Shown here one piece after another: positions 1-5,570 of a DNA stretch of 6,477 nucleotides (the stretch's first letter is position 1; every line of letters begins with the position of its first letter). The stretch spans positions 1-6,477 of the forward strand of contig SLFV01000564.1 in NCBI GenBank assembly GCA_007124075.1. The letters run 5' to 3'. Both the position numbers and the translations under genes were made by a program. A model generated the notes under the pieces. It was given only the letters and a program-made list of their open reading frames with translations, had not been told where the DNA came from and did not search any database. The DNA is from Roseimaritima sp. (GTDB lineage Bacteria; Planctomycetota; Planctomycetia; Pirellulales; Pirellulaceae).

Positions 1-216
1 ACCGTCAAAGGCGTCCAAACGGTTCAAGTTTTCGAAATTAACCCTGACAATGGAGGTAAGTGTTGCACAATGATTGTGCGACATCAGTCGGCGAATGCCC
101 GTCAATTATGCACCGTTGGTTTGGCAACGAAGACCAGCGGCAGATACCTTCTACTGGCCTCGCGTACCGTCCTGAGTGACGGCAAGCGTCGGGAAAGATT
201 CCGCAGAGGTCTGTGA
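1..216 (+). CDS. 3' end of an unrecognised protein (partial)
   Basis: Frame 1 is open from the first base to a TGA at 214-216, giving 71 C-terminal residues of a protein whose start lies left of the window. The fragment alternates beta-like stretches (VQTVQVFEI, then a segment with GRYLLLASRTVL) with polar turns, and ends in a very basic tail (KRRERFRRGL). I see no motif or domain that identifies it. Third codon positions look ordinary for this window, which mildly supports coding. A cysteine-rich open frame on the opposite strand (38-268) competes for the same DNA; I prefer the plus-strand reading because it is open to the window edge and has a more protein-like composition. The gap to the next gene is 156 bp, so it is not obviously in an operon with it. 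Confidence 0.45.
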   Translation, partial: TVKGVQTVQVFEINPDNGGKCCTMIVRHQSANARQLCTVGLATKTSGRYLLLASRTVLSDGKRRERFRRGL

Positions 217-321
217 AATCCAGCTCCGCGCCGGTCGGCAGAAAAGCGGCGTTGGCGCTCGCGATCAAGGCGGAGGGGTGATAGACTGAAATGCCCTGGA
301 GAGATCCGTCAACTTACCGTA

Positions 322-350
322 TTGGTCTCACCGTTCCTTTTCTCTATTTT
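322..350 (+). promoter_or_regulatory. Weak sigma70-like promoter candidate for the ThuA-like gene
   Basis: TTGGTC at 322-327 and TATTTT at 345-350 are separated by 17 nt, which is ideal spacing. The -35 matches only its first three bases and the -10 four of six. Transcription would start near 357, leaving a short leader that still contains the ribosome site at 360-365. The hexamer TTGGTC recurs at 354-359. The pattern is weak and could be chance. Confidence 0.2.
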
Positions 351-359
351 CTTTTGGTC

Positions 360-365
360 AAAGGA
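360..365 (+). promoter_or_regulatory. Ribosome binding site that sets the ThuA-like start
   Basis: AAAGGA lies 7 nt before ATG at 373. The same frame is open further up, with a TTG at 322, but starting there would put a hydrophobic stretch and then a charged SKE segment before the signal peptide. The Shine-Dalgarno site and the classical signal peptide both favour ATG 373. Confidence 0.55.
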
Positions 366-372
366 AACCGCG

Positions 373-1164
373 ATGGTCGCCGCCCGATTCCGCTCAAACC
401 TTCTTAGTGTGCTAAAGCTGTTCGGCTGCATTTGCATGACCAGCGGATTGCTGGTCGCTAATGCCCAGGAAACCGCAGAGAGACGCCTCAAGGCGATGTT
501 GGTTACCGGAGGATGTTGTCACGATTACGATTCGCAACGTATTCTCGTTACCGAAGGGTTGTCGCAGCGAATCGGGCCAATTGACTGGACGATCCACCAG
601 TATGACGACAAAAAAGATACGCGAGCGACGGTCTACGATGATCCTAAATGGGCCGATGGTTACGATTTCGTCGTCCACAATGAGTGCTTTGGCGCGATGT
701 CTGACCCAAAGCTGATTAACAACATTATTGAGGGGCACAAGCAATCGGGAGCGGCTGCGATCTTGGTGCATTGCACGATGCACTCCTATCGTTCCTCGGA
801 GATCGCTGACTCCTGGAGGGAATTAATCGGCGTGACTTCGACCTTCCATGAGCGAGCGAAAAGATCTTTAGCAGTCATCCCCACCGACGCGGGAAGGGAA
901 AGCAAGATCGTTGCGGCATTGGGTGATCAATGGGACACCCCCAATGGGGAGTTGTACATCGTTAAGCATGTTTGGCCTGGAACAACGGTTCTTGCCACCG
1001 CCTACAGCATGGAGCAAGATGCGGACCAACCGGTGATTTGGCGTCGCGAACATGCCGGGGTCCGGGTATTCGGTACGACGCTGGGCCATCACAACGAGAC
1101 CATCCGGGCTGATCAGTGGCAAGAGATCGTTGCAGCGGGGACAAAATGGGCTATCGGGGAGTAA
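373..1164 (+). CDS. Exported ThuA-like domain protein
   Basis: This 263-residue protein begins with a clear signal peptide: basic residues R5, R7 and K15, a hydrophobic core at about 16-29, and an A-N-A cleavage site before Q32. It is therefore predicted to act in the periplasm or outside the cell. The rest matches the ThuA/trehalose-utilisation family (class I glutamine amidotransferase-like fold): VTGGCCHDY at 44-52 is the first strand and loop, VHCTMHSY at 132-139 the central 'VH' strand, and PVIWRREHAGVRVFGTTLGHH at 220-240 the family's C-terminal 'P-W...G-RVF-x-T-LGH' block. ThuA-like proteins are abundant in planctomycetes beside carbohydrate-active enzymes and in some species act in disaccharide metabolism; the reaction is not established and I do not infer one. 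The usual 'GGHDH' loop reads GGCCHDY here, with two adjacent cysteines. The gene stands alone, 156 bp from the upstream fragment and converging on the small secreted gene 47 bp downstream. Confidence 0.85.
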   Translation: MVAARFRSNLLSVLKLFGCICMTSGLLVANAQETAERRLKAMLVTGGCCHDYDSQRILVTEGLSQRIGPIDWTIHQYDDKKDTRATVYDDPKWADGYDFVVHNECFGAMSDPKLINNIIEGHKQSGAAAILVHCTMHSYRSSEIADSWRELIGVTSTFHERAKRSLAVIPTDAGRESKIVAALGDQWDTPNGELYIVKHVWPGTTVLATAYSMEQDADQPVIWRREHAGVRVFGTTLGHHNETIRADQWQEIVAAGTKWAIGE

Positions 1165-1211
1165 TTTATTTTTTCAACCCGTTGCTCCGCTATCGGTCGC
1201 ACGCCAATCAG

Positions 1212-1619
1212 CTAATCCCGAAATCTATTTTGCTTGCCGCGAGATCGATTCGGGAACGCAGGTTTCTGTTGCATCCGAAAGAACGGATCGTCGAATAAGT
1301 CGGGAGCGCGGAAACTGCCTCGTTCGTAAGGGTCATAGCCAAAGCCTGAACCGTATCCATACCCGAAACGGTACGCTTCTCCGGGAAAAGGACCGGGATA
1401 GACGGAAATCCCGGGAGGGATGATGACGGTGCGTCCGCGCAGTTCACGTCGAACCATCCGAGGGACGTGGGCTTCCGCCCAATACCCGCCACGGACTTCC
1501 GCCCGATGCCCGCTACCAAATTGCTGCCCATGCAGTTCGCTGCCGGGATCTACTGTGAGCAATACGCCAATAAACGTCACGAATGCAAACGTCATTGCTT
1601 TCGAAGTTCTAACTTGCAT
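1212..1619 (-). CDS. Small secreted Gly/Tyr-rich hypothetical protein
   Basis: This frame encodes 135 residues. The N-terminus looks like a signal peptide: basic MQVRTSK, a hydrophobic core at about 9-23 (AMTFAFVTFIGVLLTV), and possible cleavage near LHG-QQ at 31-32. The mature part contains a duplicated octapeptide (SGHRAEVR / GGYWAEAH, about 36-51), a basic patch (RMVRRELRGR), an IIPPGISVYPGPFPG segment, a Gly/Tyr/Phe run at 86-95 (GYGYGSGFGY), and a basic, aromatic C-terminus. I recognise no family; tiny secreted proteins of this composition are common in planctomycetes, and a cell-surface role is only a guess. There is no good Shine-Dalgarno site before ATG 1619. An alternative start, Met9 at 1595, overlaps the stop of the upstream frame as ATGA but would remove the basic n-region. 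The gene converges on the ThuA-like gene with no visible terminator between them. Confidence 0.6.
   Translation of the reverse strand: MQVRTSKAMTFAFVTFIGVLLTVDPGSELHGQQFGSGHRAEVRGGYWAEAHVPRMVRRELRGRTVIIPPGISVYPGPFPGEAYRFGYGYGSGFGYDPYERGSFRAPDLFDDPFFRMQQKPAFPNRSRGKQNRFRD
1469..1516. repeat. Imperfect tandem duplication, two 24-nt units
   Basis: Units 1469-1492 and 1493-1516 are directly adjacent and match at 20 of 24 positions, sharing the core CTTCCGCCC. All four differences are transitions (A/G or C/T). The repeat lies inside the small secreted gene, where it gives a duplicated octapeptide. It could be a local replication-slippage event or one copy of a dispersed minisatellite family. Confidence 0.75.
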
Positions 1620-1852
1620 CGTCTGGAACCGTCTTGGAGGAATCGAATAGGGGACCGCAAATCATTGTCTTGATGAACGTGGAAGTTCGCTCTGCTTGAA
1701 AAGATAGCTCGCAACTTCATGTCCTCGGTCACAAAATCCGATGGGTTTGCGGCCTGTCGAAAACGGGCGGTAAGGGCCAGGAAGGCATCGTCGATAGCAG
1801 CAAACCAAGTTTTTGCCTCATCCGGTGGAAATGTAAGCGGCAGGCTTTTCAA
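1592..1852 (-). CDS. Doubtful 86-residue hypothetical protein, TTG start
   Basis: The frame runs from a TTG at 1852 to TGA at 1592-1594. No ATG or GTG is available upstream before an in-frame stop at 1889-1891, and only a weak AGG lies before the TTG. The first 50 residues read like a soluble helical protein (PPDEAKTWFAAIDDAFLALTARFRQAA), and its codons do not look random. The last 30 residues are basic and less convincing. I recognise no family. In favour of coding: its stop overlaps an internal ATG of the next gene as ATGA, a common sign of coupled translation. Against: the rare start codon, the 28-nt overlap with the better-supported start at 1619, and an inverted repeat across the start. 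It may also be the remnant of a longer gene that lost its 5' part. Confidence 0.3.
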   Translation of the reverse strand: MKSLPLTFPPDEAKTWFAAIDDAFLALTARFRQAANPSDFVTEDMKLRAIFSSRANFHVHQDNDLRSPIRFLQDGSRRCKLELRKQ

Positions 1853-1863
1853 GCCATGCCTGC
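1840..1863. repeat. Inverted repeat upstream of the sulfatase
   Basis: GCAGGC at 1840-1845 and GCCTGC at 1858-1863 are perfect 6-bp arms around a 12-nt spacer. A nested competing hairpin, GGCTT (1843-1847) and AAGCC (1851-1855) around TTC, uses the same GGC, so the two folds exclude each other. It is not followed by T on either strand and so does not look like a terminator. It could be an operator or part of a leader RNA. Confidence 0.45.
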
Positions 1864-1874
1864 AAAAAGTTGGT

Positions 1875-1913
1875 TTTGGACGTGGTGCACGTTACCACCA
1901 AATGAGTTTTTTT
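1875..1913 (+). terminator. Candidate attenuator or intrinsic terminator in the sulfatase leader
   Basis: GTGGT (1882-1886) pairs with ACCAC (1894-1898) around a 7-nt loop, and TTTG (1875-1878) can extend the stem with CAAA (1899-1902) across a 3-nt bulge. Four bases later comes a run of seven T (1907-1913). This resembles an intrinsic terminator, although the stem is short and bulged. It ends only 17 nt before the sulfatase ATG, so if functional it would act as an attenuator rather than end an upstream gene. A second, overlapping dyad, ACGTG/CACGT at 1880-1892, could instead be a protein-binding site. Confidence 0.3.
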
Positions 1914-1920
1914 CATGACT

Positions 1921-1924
1921 GGAG
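1921..1924 (+). promoter_or_regulatory. Ribosome binding site of the sulfatase
   Basis: GGAG is placed 6 nt before ATG 1931. There is no other Met in frame until residue 296, so this site fixes the start and includes the N-terminal export segment. Confidence 0.65.
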
Positions 1925-1930
1925 TAATCA

Positions 1931-3529
1931 ATGAACGATCAGGAAACACGCCCCAGCGCCGATTTATTATCCGTCTGGTCGCCTTTATCAAAAATAACGG
2001 TCGCTGCATGGTTGATCGTATGCTGCACGGGGCTGAGGGAGGATCGCGTGGCGATCGCGGAACGACCTAACATCATTCTGTTCATTGCGGACGACATCAG
2101 TGATACGGATATCGGCTGCTACGGCAGTACTACGGCACGAACGCCTAACATCGATGCTTTGGCTGCTGCAGGAAGGCAGTTTAACAACGCTTACTTGACG
2201 GCCAGCAGTTGCAGTCCCAGTCGTTCCAGCATCATCACGGGACGCTACCCACATAACAATGGGCAGGCGGCTGAATTGCATGCACCAATCCCGGCCCACC
2301 TTCCCTGGTTTCCCCGATTGCTCCGAGAGGCGGGCTACTACACCGCGTTGGTGGGTAAACACCACATGACCTCCGCCCCCCCACCCCCCGGCCAGATGCC
2401 TCAGCCACCAGCGTTTGACTATATTGACTCCGGTCGGCGCCCTGGAAATCAAGGCGGTCACGCGACTTGGGTCCAGACCCTTCGGGACCGTCCTCAGAAC
2501 ATGCCGTTCTTCTTTTGGTTTGCCGCCTACGACGCGCATCGCGGTTGGGATGGGGACCAGGATTGGGTGGAAGGCCTGTACGGCCCCCAGCATGATCCCG
2601 AGCAAGTGGATTTGCCGGTATTCCTCAGTGACGATTCGGCAACCCGTCGCGATTTCGCGTCGTATCACAATGAGGTGACACGTTTTGATTATTTTGTCGG
2701 ACAGGTGGTCAGCGAACTGCGATCCACAGGAACTTTACACAACACGTTATTGATTGTGATGGCCGACAACGGTGCACCTTTTCCCCGCGCCAAAACAAGA
2801 CTGCATGATTCAGGCATGAAAACTCCGCTGGTCATGCATTGGCCAGCCAAGCTCGCCTCCCCTGGCACACCCAGCGACAGCATGGTCAGTGCGATCGATA
2901 TTGCCCCGACCCTTTTAGAGGTTGCAGGCTGTGCGGCGGCACCGTCGATGCAAGGTGTCAGCTTTGTAGCGCTGTTCCGGGAGCCGATGACTGTGACGCG
3001 GGAGTATGTTTTTTCAGAGCACAATTGGCATGATTACGAAGCACACGGGCGCGCTGTTCGCGCCAATGGGTTTTTGTACATTCGCAATCATCGTCCACAG
3101 TGGGCTTGGCAAGGCCCTGCCGATTCGGTTGCTTCACCCTCGCATCAGCAGTTACGACAACTACGTGATGCGGATCGGTTAAATCCAATGCAGCAAGATA
3201 TTTTTCTAGCCCCGCGACCAGAGGAAGAACTTTATCAATTCACCACGGATCGCAATCAATTACGCAACTTGGCTGCCACGCCAGCTTACACTGCAGAGAA
3301 AGCGAGGTTACGGAAACTGTTGAACGACTGGACGGAGCAAACGCATGACAGTGCTCCGGCCGATCTGACCCCGGACACATTTGACCGGGAAACGGGTAAG
3401 TCGATACTTGCACGGAAGCAACGGCGACAAACGTGGCGCGGGATGACGCCGGGGATGGATCGAAACGCGGCCTACATTGATCATCCTGGTCCGATTCGTG
3501 CAGCCAAGCATTCGGCAAGCGGCAGATAA
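1931..3529 (+). CDS. Exported sulfatase, heparan N-sulfatase (SGSH)-like
   Basis: This 532-residue type I (formylglycine-dependent) sulfatase hydrolyses sulfate esters or sulfamates, most likely outside the cytoplasm. A hydrophobic segment at about 22-33 (ITVAAWLIVCCTG) after a polar leader looks like a late signal peptide or anchor; cleavage near AIA-E44 is possible. Visible active-site elements are the metal pair D54-D55 (IADD), the maturation motif C94-S-P-S-R98 in which C94 becomes formylglycine, K143-H144 (VGKHH), and the second metal pair D279-N280 (MADNGAPFP). C-terminal features (EELYQF, RNLA, LNDW-TEQTHD) and the segment SATRRDFASYHNEVTRFD resemble N-sulfoglucosamine sulfohydrolase from memory, so a glycan N-sulfatase-like role is my best guess; substrate cannot be fixed by sequence reading. 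The length is typical of the family. No maturase or other sulfatase is in the window. The converging pterin synthase ends 33 bp downstream. Confidence 0.9.
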   Translation: MNDQETRPSADLLSVWSPLSKITVAAWLIVCCTGLREDRVAIAERPNIILFIADDISDTDIGCYGSTTARTPNIDALAAAGRQFNNAYLTASSCSPSRSSIITGRYPHNNGQAAELHAPIPAHLPWFPRLLREAGYYTALVGKHHMTSAPPPPGQMPQPPAFDYIDSGRRPGNQGGHATWVQTLRDRPQNMPFFFWFAAYDAHRGWDGDQDWVEGLYGPQHDPEQVDLPVFLSDDSATRRDFASYHNEVTRFDYFVGQVVSELRSTGTLHNTLLIVMADNGAPFPRAKTRLHDSGMKTPLVMHWPAKLASPGTPSDSMVSAIDIAPTLLEVAGCAAAPSMQGVSFVALFREPMTVTREYVFSEHNWHDYEAHGRAVRANGFLYIRNHRPQWAWQGPADSVASPSHQQLRQLRDADRLNPMQQDIFLAPRPEEELYQFTTDRNQLRNLAATPAYTAEKARLRKLLNDWTEQTHDSAPADLTPDTFDRETGKSILARKQRRQTWRGMTPGMDRNAAYIDHPGPIRAAKHSASGR

Positions 3530-3562
3530 GACAATAACCGCAAGTTGCAACAGGAAGACCGG

Positions 3563-4075
3563 TCACCACGGCAGGCGGCATACGCCCCACTGCCCGTGGT
3601 TCTCGTCCACCGCGACCTCCAACCAAGCAAGCCCTGTTCCGAATTGCTCGACGGTCTCCTGACGAATTTTCTCAGCCAACACGCGTGCTAACTCCTCCGC
3701 CGTTGTGTTGACGACCGGCAGCAGGATACAGTCCTCATTCGGGAAAACCCAGCGGCGATCGCGAAAGGTCGCTGTGGTTTCCGAATCGTCGTTGGTCACC
3801 AGGATTTCCGCATGCATCGTGGGCAGCAGCACGTGGTGATCCCAGGCCTGGGTCAATTTCAGGACTGCGTCGCGGAGTGCAATAAAATCGACAACATAGT
3901 GGTTCTCGTCCAGTGGCCCTTCCACGGTGACACGAACCCCATAATTGTGACCATGAATCCGCTCGCAGATGTCTTTCGCGAACGTTATGAAGTGAGCGGC
4001 TGAGAAGACGAACGCTTCTTTCGTCACATCAACCCGAAATGTCGGACGACGATCGTCCTGCGCTGGAATGTTCAT
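3563..4075 (-). CDS. queD: 6-pyruvoyl/6-carboxy-tetrahydropterin synthase family protein
   Basis: From ATG 4075 this encodes 170 residues of the PTPS/QueD fold, which converts dihydroneopterin triphosphate to a tetrahydropterin in the cytoplasm (queuosine route for QueD, biopterin route for PTPS). The zinc ligands are H28 (FSAAHF), H41 and H43 (HGHNY). The catalytic Cys is C37, four residues before H41 as in QueD. D79-H80 (WDHH) is the usual 'DH' pair, NTTAEELA at 123-130 the 'N-T-x-E' element, and E158 a likely pterin-anchoring Glu. An extra segment of about 35 residues (85-119) makes it longer than a typical bacterial QueD of about 120. The frame is open back to a GTG at 4180 inside the preceding gene, but those 35 residues are low in family likeness, so ATG 4075 is chosen although no Shine-Dalgarno site precedes it. 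The gene lies 67 bp after the dehydrogenase, probably in one transcript. Whether it serves queuosine or another pterin is unknown, hence the tentative symbol. Confidence 0.85.
   Translation of the reverse strand: MNIPAQDDRRPTFRVDVTKEAFVFSAAHFITFAKDICERIHGHNYGVRVTVEGPLDENHYVVDFIALRDAVLKLTQAWDHHVLLPTMHAEILVTNDDSETTATFRDRRWVFPNEDCILLPVVNTTAEELARVLAEKIRQETVEQFGTGLAWLEVAVDENHGQWGVCRLPW
3565..3600. terminator. Strong hairpin between converging genes, possible terminator
   Basis: ACCACGG (3565-3571) pairs with CCGTGGT (3594-3600). CAG (3572-3574) pairs with CTG (3590-3592) after a one-base bulge, and GCG/CGC (3575-3577, 3583-3585) closes a 5-nt loop. One end overlaps the last base of the pterin synthase stop codon, and the structure lies 36 nt past the sulfatase stop. 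Neither side has a T-run, so it is not a canonical intrinsic terminator; it may still stabilise or end the converging transcripts. Confidence 0.35.
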
Positions 4076-4142
4076 TGCTGTTTTGTTTGAAGACAGGTTG
4101 CTTGAAGGTAGTTCAAAGGCGGGGGCTGTTTGCCAGTATCGA

Positions 4143-5384
4143 TCACATCCCCCCCGCCAATTCGGTCGCCCGCTGGACACGTTGAATGGCGATCATGAAG
4201 GCCGCCGTGCGAAGCGAGACCTGATGTTGCTGGCTGATTTCCCATACCGAATCGAACGCGGCAACCAGGACATGCTCCAGTTCCCTGCGGACTCGGTCCA
4301 AAGGCCATCGATAATGCTGGCGATTCTGAACCCATTCAAAGTAACTGACCGTTACTCCCCCTGCGTTCGCAAGCACATCGGGAATAACAATGATACCGCG
4401 CTCATGTAATTGCTTGTCTGCAACCGGATAAATCGGCCCGTTGGCACCTTCGATGATGATCGGCGCATGGATTTGGTCCACGTTCTCCGCCGTGATCACA
4501 CCTCCGAGCGCCGCTGGAATCAGGATCTCGACATCCTCCAGTTCCAACAGCGTCGATCCGGGTAATTTTTCGCAGTGGGAATATCCCTCCAAACTGCCGT
4601 GAGGACTCTGCAGCGTGTGCCGCAGGACGTCGGGGATATTCAACCCGTCGGGATTGTAGTACGTGCCGCTGACGTCGCTGACTGCAACGATGGGAAACTG
4701 CGACTCGTGTAAGAACTTAGCCGCATGGGAACCGACGTTGCCAAAACCTTGAATGGCGACCGCGCAATCCTCTGTTTTTTTTCCCAAACGGCGGACCAGT
4801 TTGTTTGCCAAGATTCCTACGCCACGACCGGTCGCCTCCTCCCGGCCACGCGAACCGTATTCCTCCACCGGTTTACCGGTAATCACTGCCGGATTAAACC
4901 CATGGTACTTCTCCCACTGGTGCCTAAACCATGACATAACACGGAAGTCAGTTCCCATGTCTGGGGCGGGAATATCTCGATCGGGGCCGACGATGTCTTG
5001 AATCTGATCGACAAATGCTCGAGTTAAATGCTCTTTTTCCCGCATGCTCAGCGTCCGCGGATCAACCCCTATTCCCCCTTTGGCACCACCGTAGGGCAAA
5101 TCGACGATAGCGGTTTTCCAGGTCATCAAACTGGCCAGCGAGCGAACTTCATCCAGATCGACCTCGTGGTGATACCGTAAACCCCCTTTCATCGGTCCGC
5201 GACTGTCATTGTGCTGGACGCGGTAGCCGACAAACTGTGCCAACTTACCATTATCGCGTTCGATCGAAACTTGGACCGAAACCTCCCGTTTGGGCATAAG
5301 TAGCATCTGCCGCATTTCCAAGCTCAATTCCAGCAATTCGGCTGCTTGATCGAAGAAATATTGAACGGCTTCGCTGGAACGCAT
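4143..5384 (-). CDS. gdhA: Glutamate dehydrogenase (Glu/Leu/Phe/Val family)
   Basis: This 413-residue enzyme catalyses reversible NAD(P)-linked deamination of glutamate to 2-oxoglutarate and ammonia in the cytoplasm. The N-terminal substrate domain carries K66 (GPMKGGLR), K90 (MTWKTA), the family signature LPYGGAKGGIGVDP with catalytic K102, and catalytic D142 (PAPDMGT). Their mutual spacing equals that of K89, K113, K125 and D165 of the Clostridium symbiosum enzyme as I recall it. The nucleotide domain has the Rossmann loop G213-F-G-N-V-G218 and an acidic residue at the end of the second strand (AVSD237). GGVTVSYFEW at 342-351 supplies the Ser that, with K66, marks glutamate rather than leucine or phenylalanine enzymes. 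The length is full for the short hexameric class. NAD versus NADP use cannot be decided. ATG 5384 has only a weak GGAA about 10 nt upstream. The gene ends in a run of seven G just before ATG-TGA and is followed after 67 bp by the pterin synthase. Confidence 0.95.
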   Translation of the reverse strand: MRSSEAVQYFFDQAAELLELSLEMRQMLLMPKREVSVQVSIERDNGKLAQFVGYRVQHNDSRGPMKGGLRYHHEVDLDEVRSLASLMTWKTAIVDLPYGGAKGGIGVDPRTLSMREKEHLTRAFVDQIQDIVGPDRDIPAPDMGTDFRVMSWFRHQWEKYHGFNPAVITGKPVEEYGSRGREEATGRGVGILANKLVRRLGKKTEDCAVAIQGFGNVGSHAAKFLHESQFPIVAVSDVSGTYYNPDGLNIPDVLRHTLQSPHGSLEGYSHCEKLPGSTLLELEDVEILIPAALGGVITAENVDQIHAPIIIEGANGPIYPVADKQLHERGIIVIPDVLANAGGVTVSYFEWVQNRQHYRWPLDRVRRELEHVLVAAFDSVWEISQQHQVSLRTAAFMIAIQRVQRATELAGGM

Positions 5385-5570
5385 GAGACTATTTCCAAAT
5401 TTACGTGGCGGTCAGGTCGCTGTTGTTGTGCAAACTCAATCGCTGGCGTCGGCCGAACCAAAGTCGGCGCATGCAGTGACATCAAGTTTCTGGACCAAGA
5501 AGGGTTTACACCGCGACAAGCATTTATTCAACCCGTTTGCCCCGGCCTCCGCAGCAGAACGAACGCTGGC
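5385..5570. other. Spacer between phosphatase and glutamate dehydrogenase
   Basis: These 186 bases should contain the dehydrogenase promoter if it is not read through from the phosphatase gene. I see no convincing promoter pair or terminator hairpin. The palindrome TCGGCCGA and a repeated GTCGGC are the only small motifs, both unremarkable. An open plus-strand frame from 5383 crosses it but runs on antisense into the phosphatase gene. Confidence 0.5.

Larger units (their letters stand above)
1620..1930. other. Divergent intergenic region between secreted protein and sulfatase
   Basis: These 311 bases lie between the minus-strand secreted gene and the plus-strand sulfatase, so they should hold the promoters for both. 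The only possible gene is the doubtful minus-strand frame ending at 1592. I find no convincing -35/-10 pair on either strand. The visible structure is concentrated in the last 90 bases: two inverted repeats, a T-run and the sulfatase ribosome site. Confidence 0.6.

Noticed and set aside
38..268. Minus-strand frame of 76 codons at the left edge
   Set aside because: It is opposite an uninterrupted plus-strand frame, Cys-rich and irregular, with no motif. It was not fully excluded, which is why the plus-strand call is only moderate.
1165..1211. T-rich stretch after the ThuA-like stop as an intrinsic terminator
   Set aside because: There is a run of T but no stable stem before it on the plus strand, and none suitably placed on the minus strand.
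1052..1423. Plus-strand frame of 123 codons crossing the end of the ThuA-like gene
   Set aside because: It overlaps a conserved ThuA motif in another frame and then runs antisense to the secreted gene; it is Arg/Ser-rich with no motif.
1208..1531. Minus-strand frame of 107 codons containing VAGIGRKS/VAGIGRKP
   Set aside because: Apart from the repeat it lacks protein-like sequence or a signal peptide, and it overlaps the better secreted-protein frame. The repeat itself is kept as a finding.
1988..2668. Minus-strand frame of 226 codons inside the sulfatase gene
   Set aside because: It is fully antisense to the conserved N-terminal half of the sulfatase; it is an Arg/Val/Ser-rich shadow with no family likeness.
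4076..4180. GTG 4180 as the pterin synthase start, adding 35 residues
   Set aside because: The added residues have no family likeness and overlap the dehydrogenase by 38 nt; the family core starts soon after ATG 4075.
1173..5538. TTCAACCCGTT found both after the ThuA-like gene (from 1173) and after the phosphatase gene (from 5528)
   Set aside because: An 11-nt match is expected several times by chance in a window of this size, and the flanks are only loosely similar.
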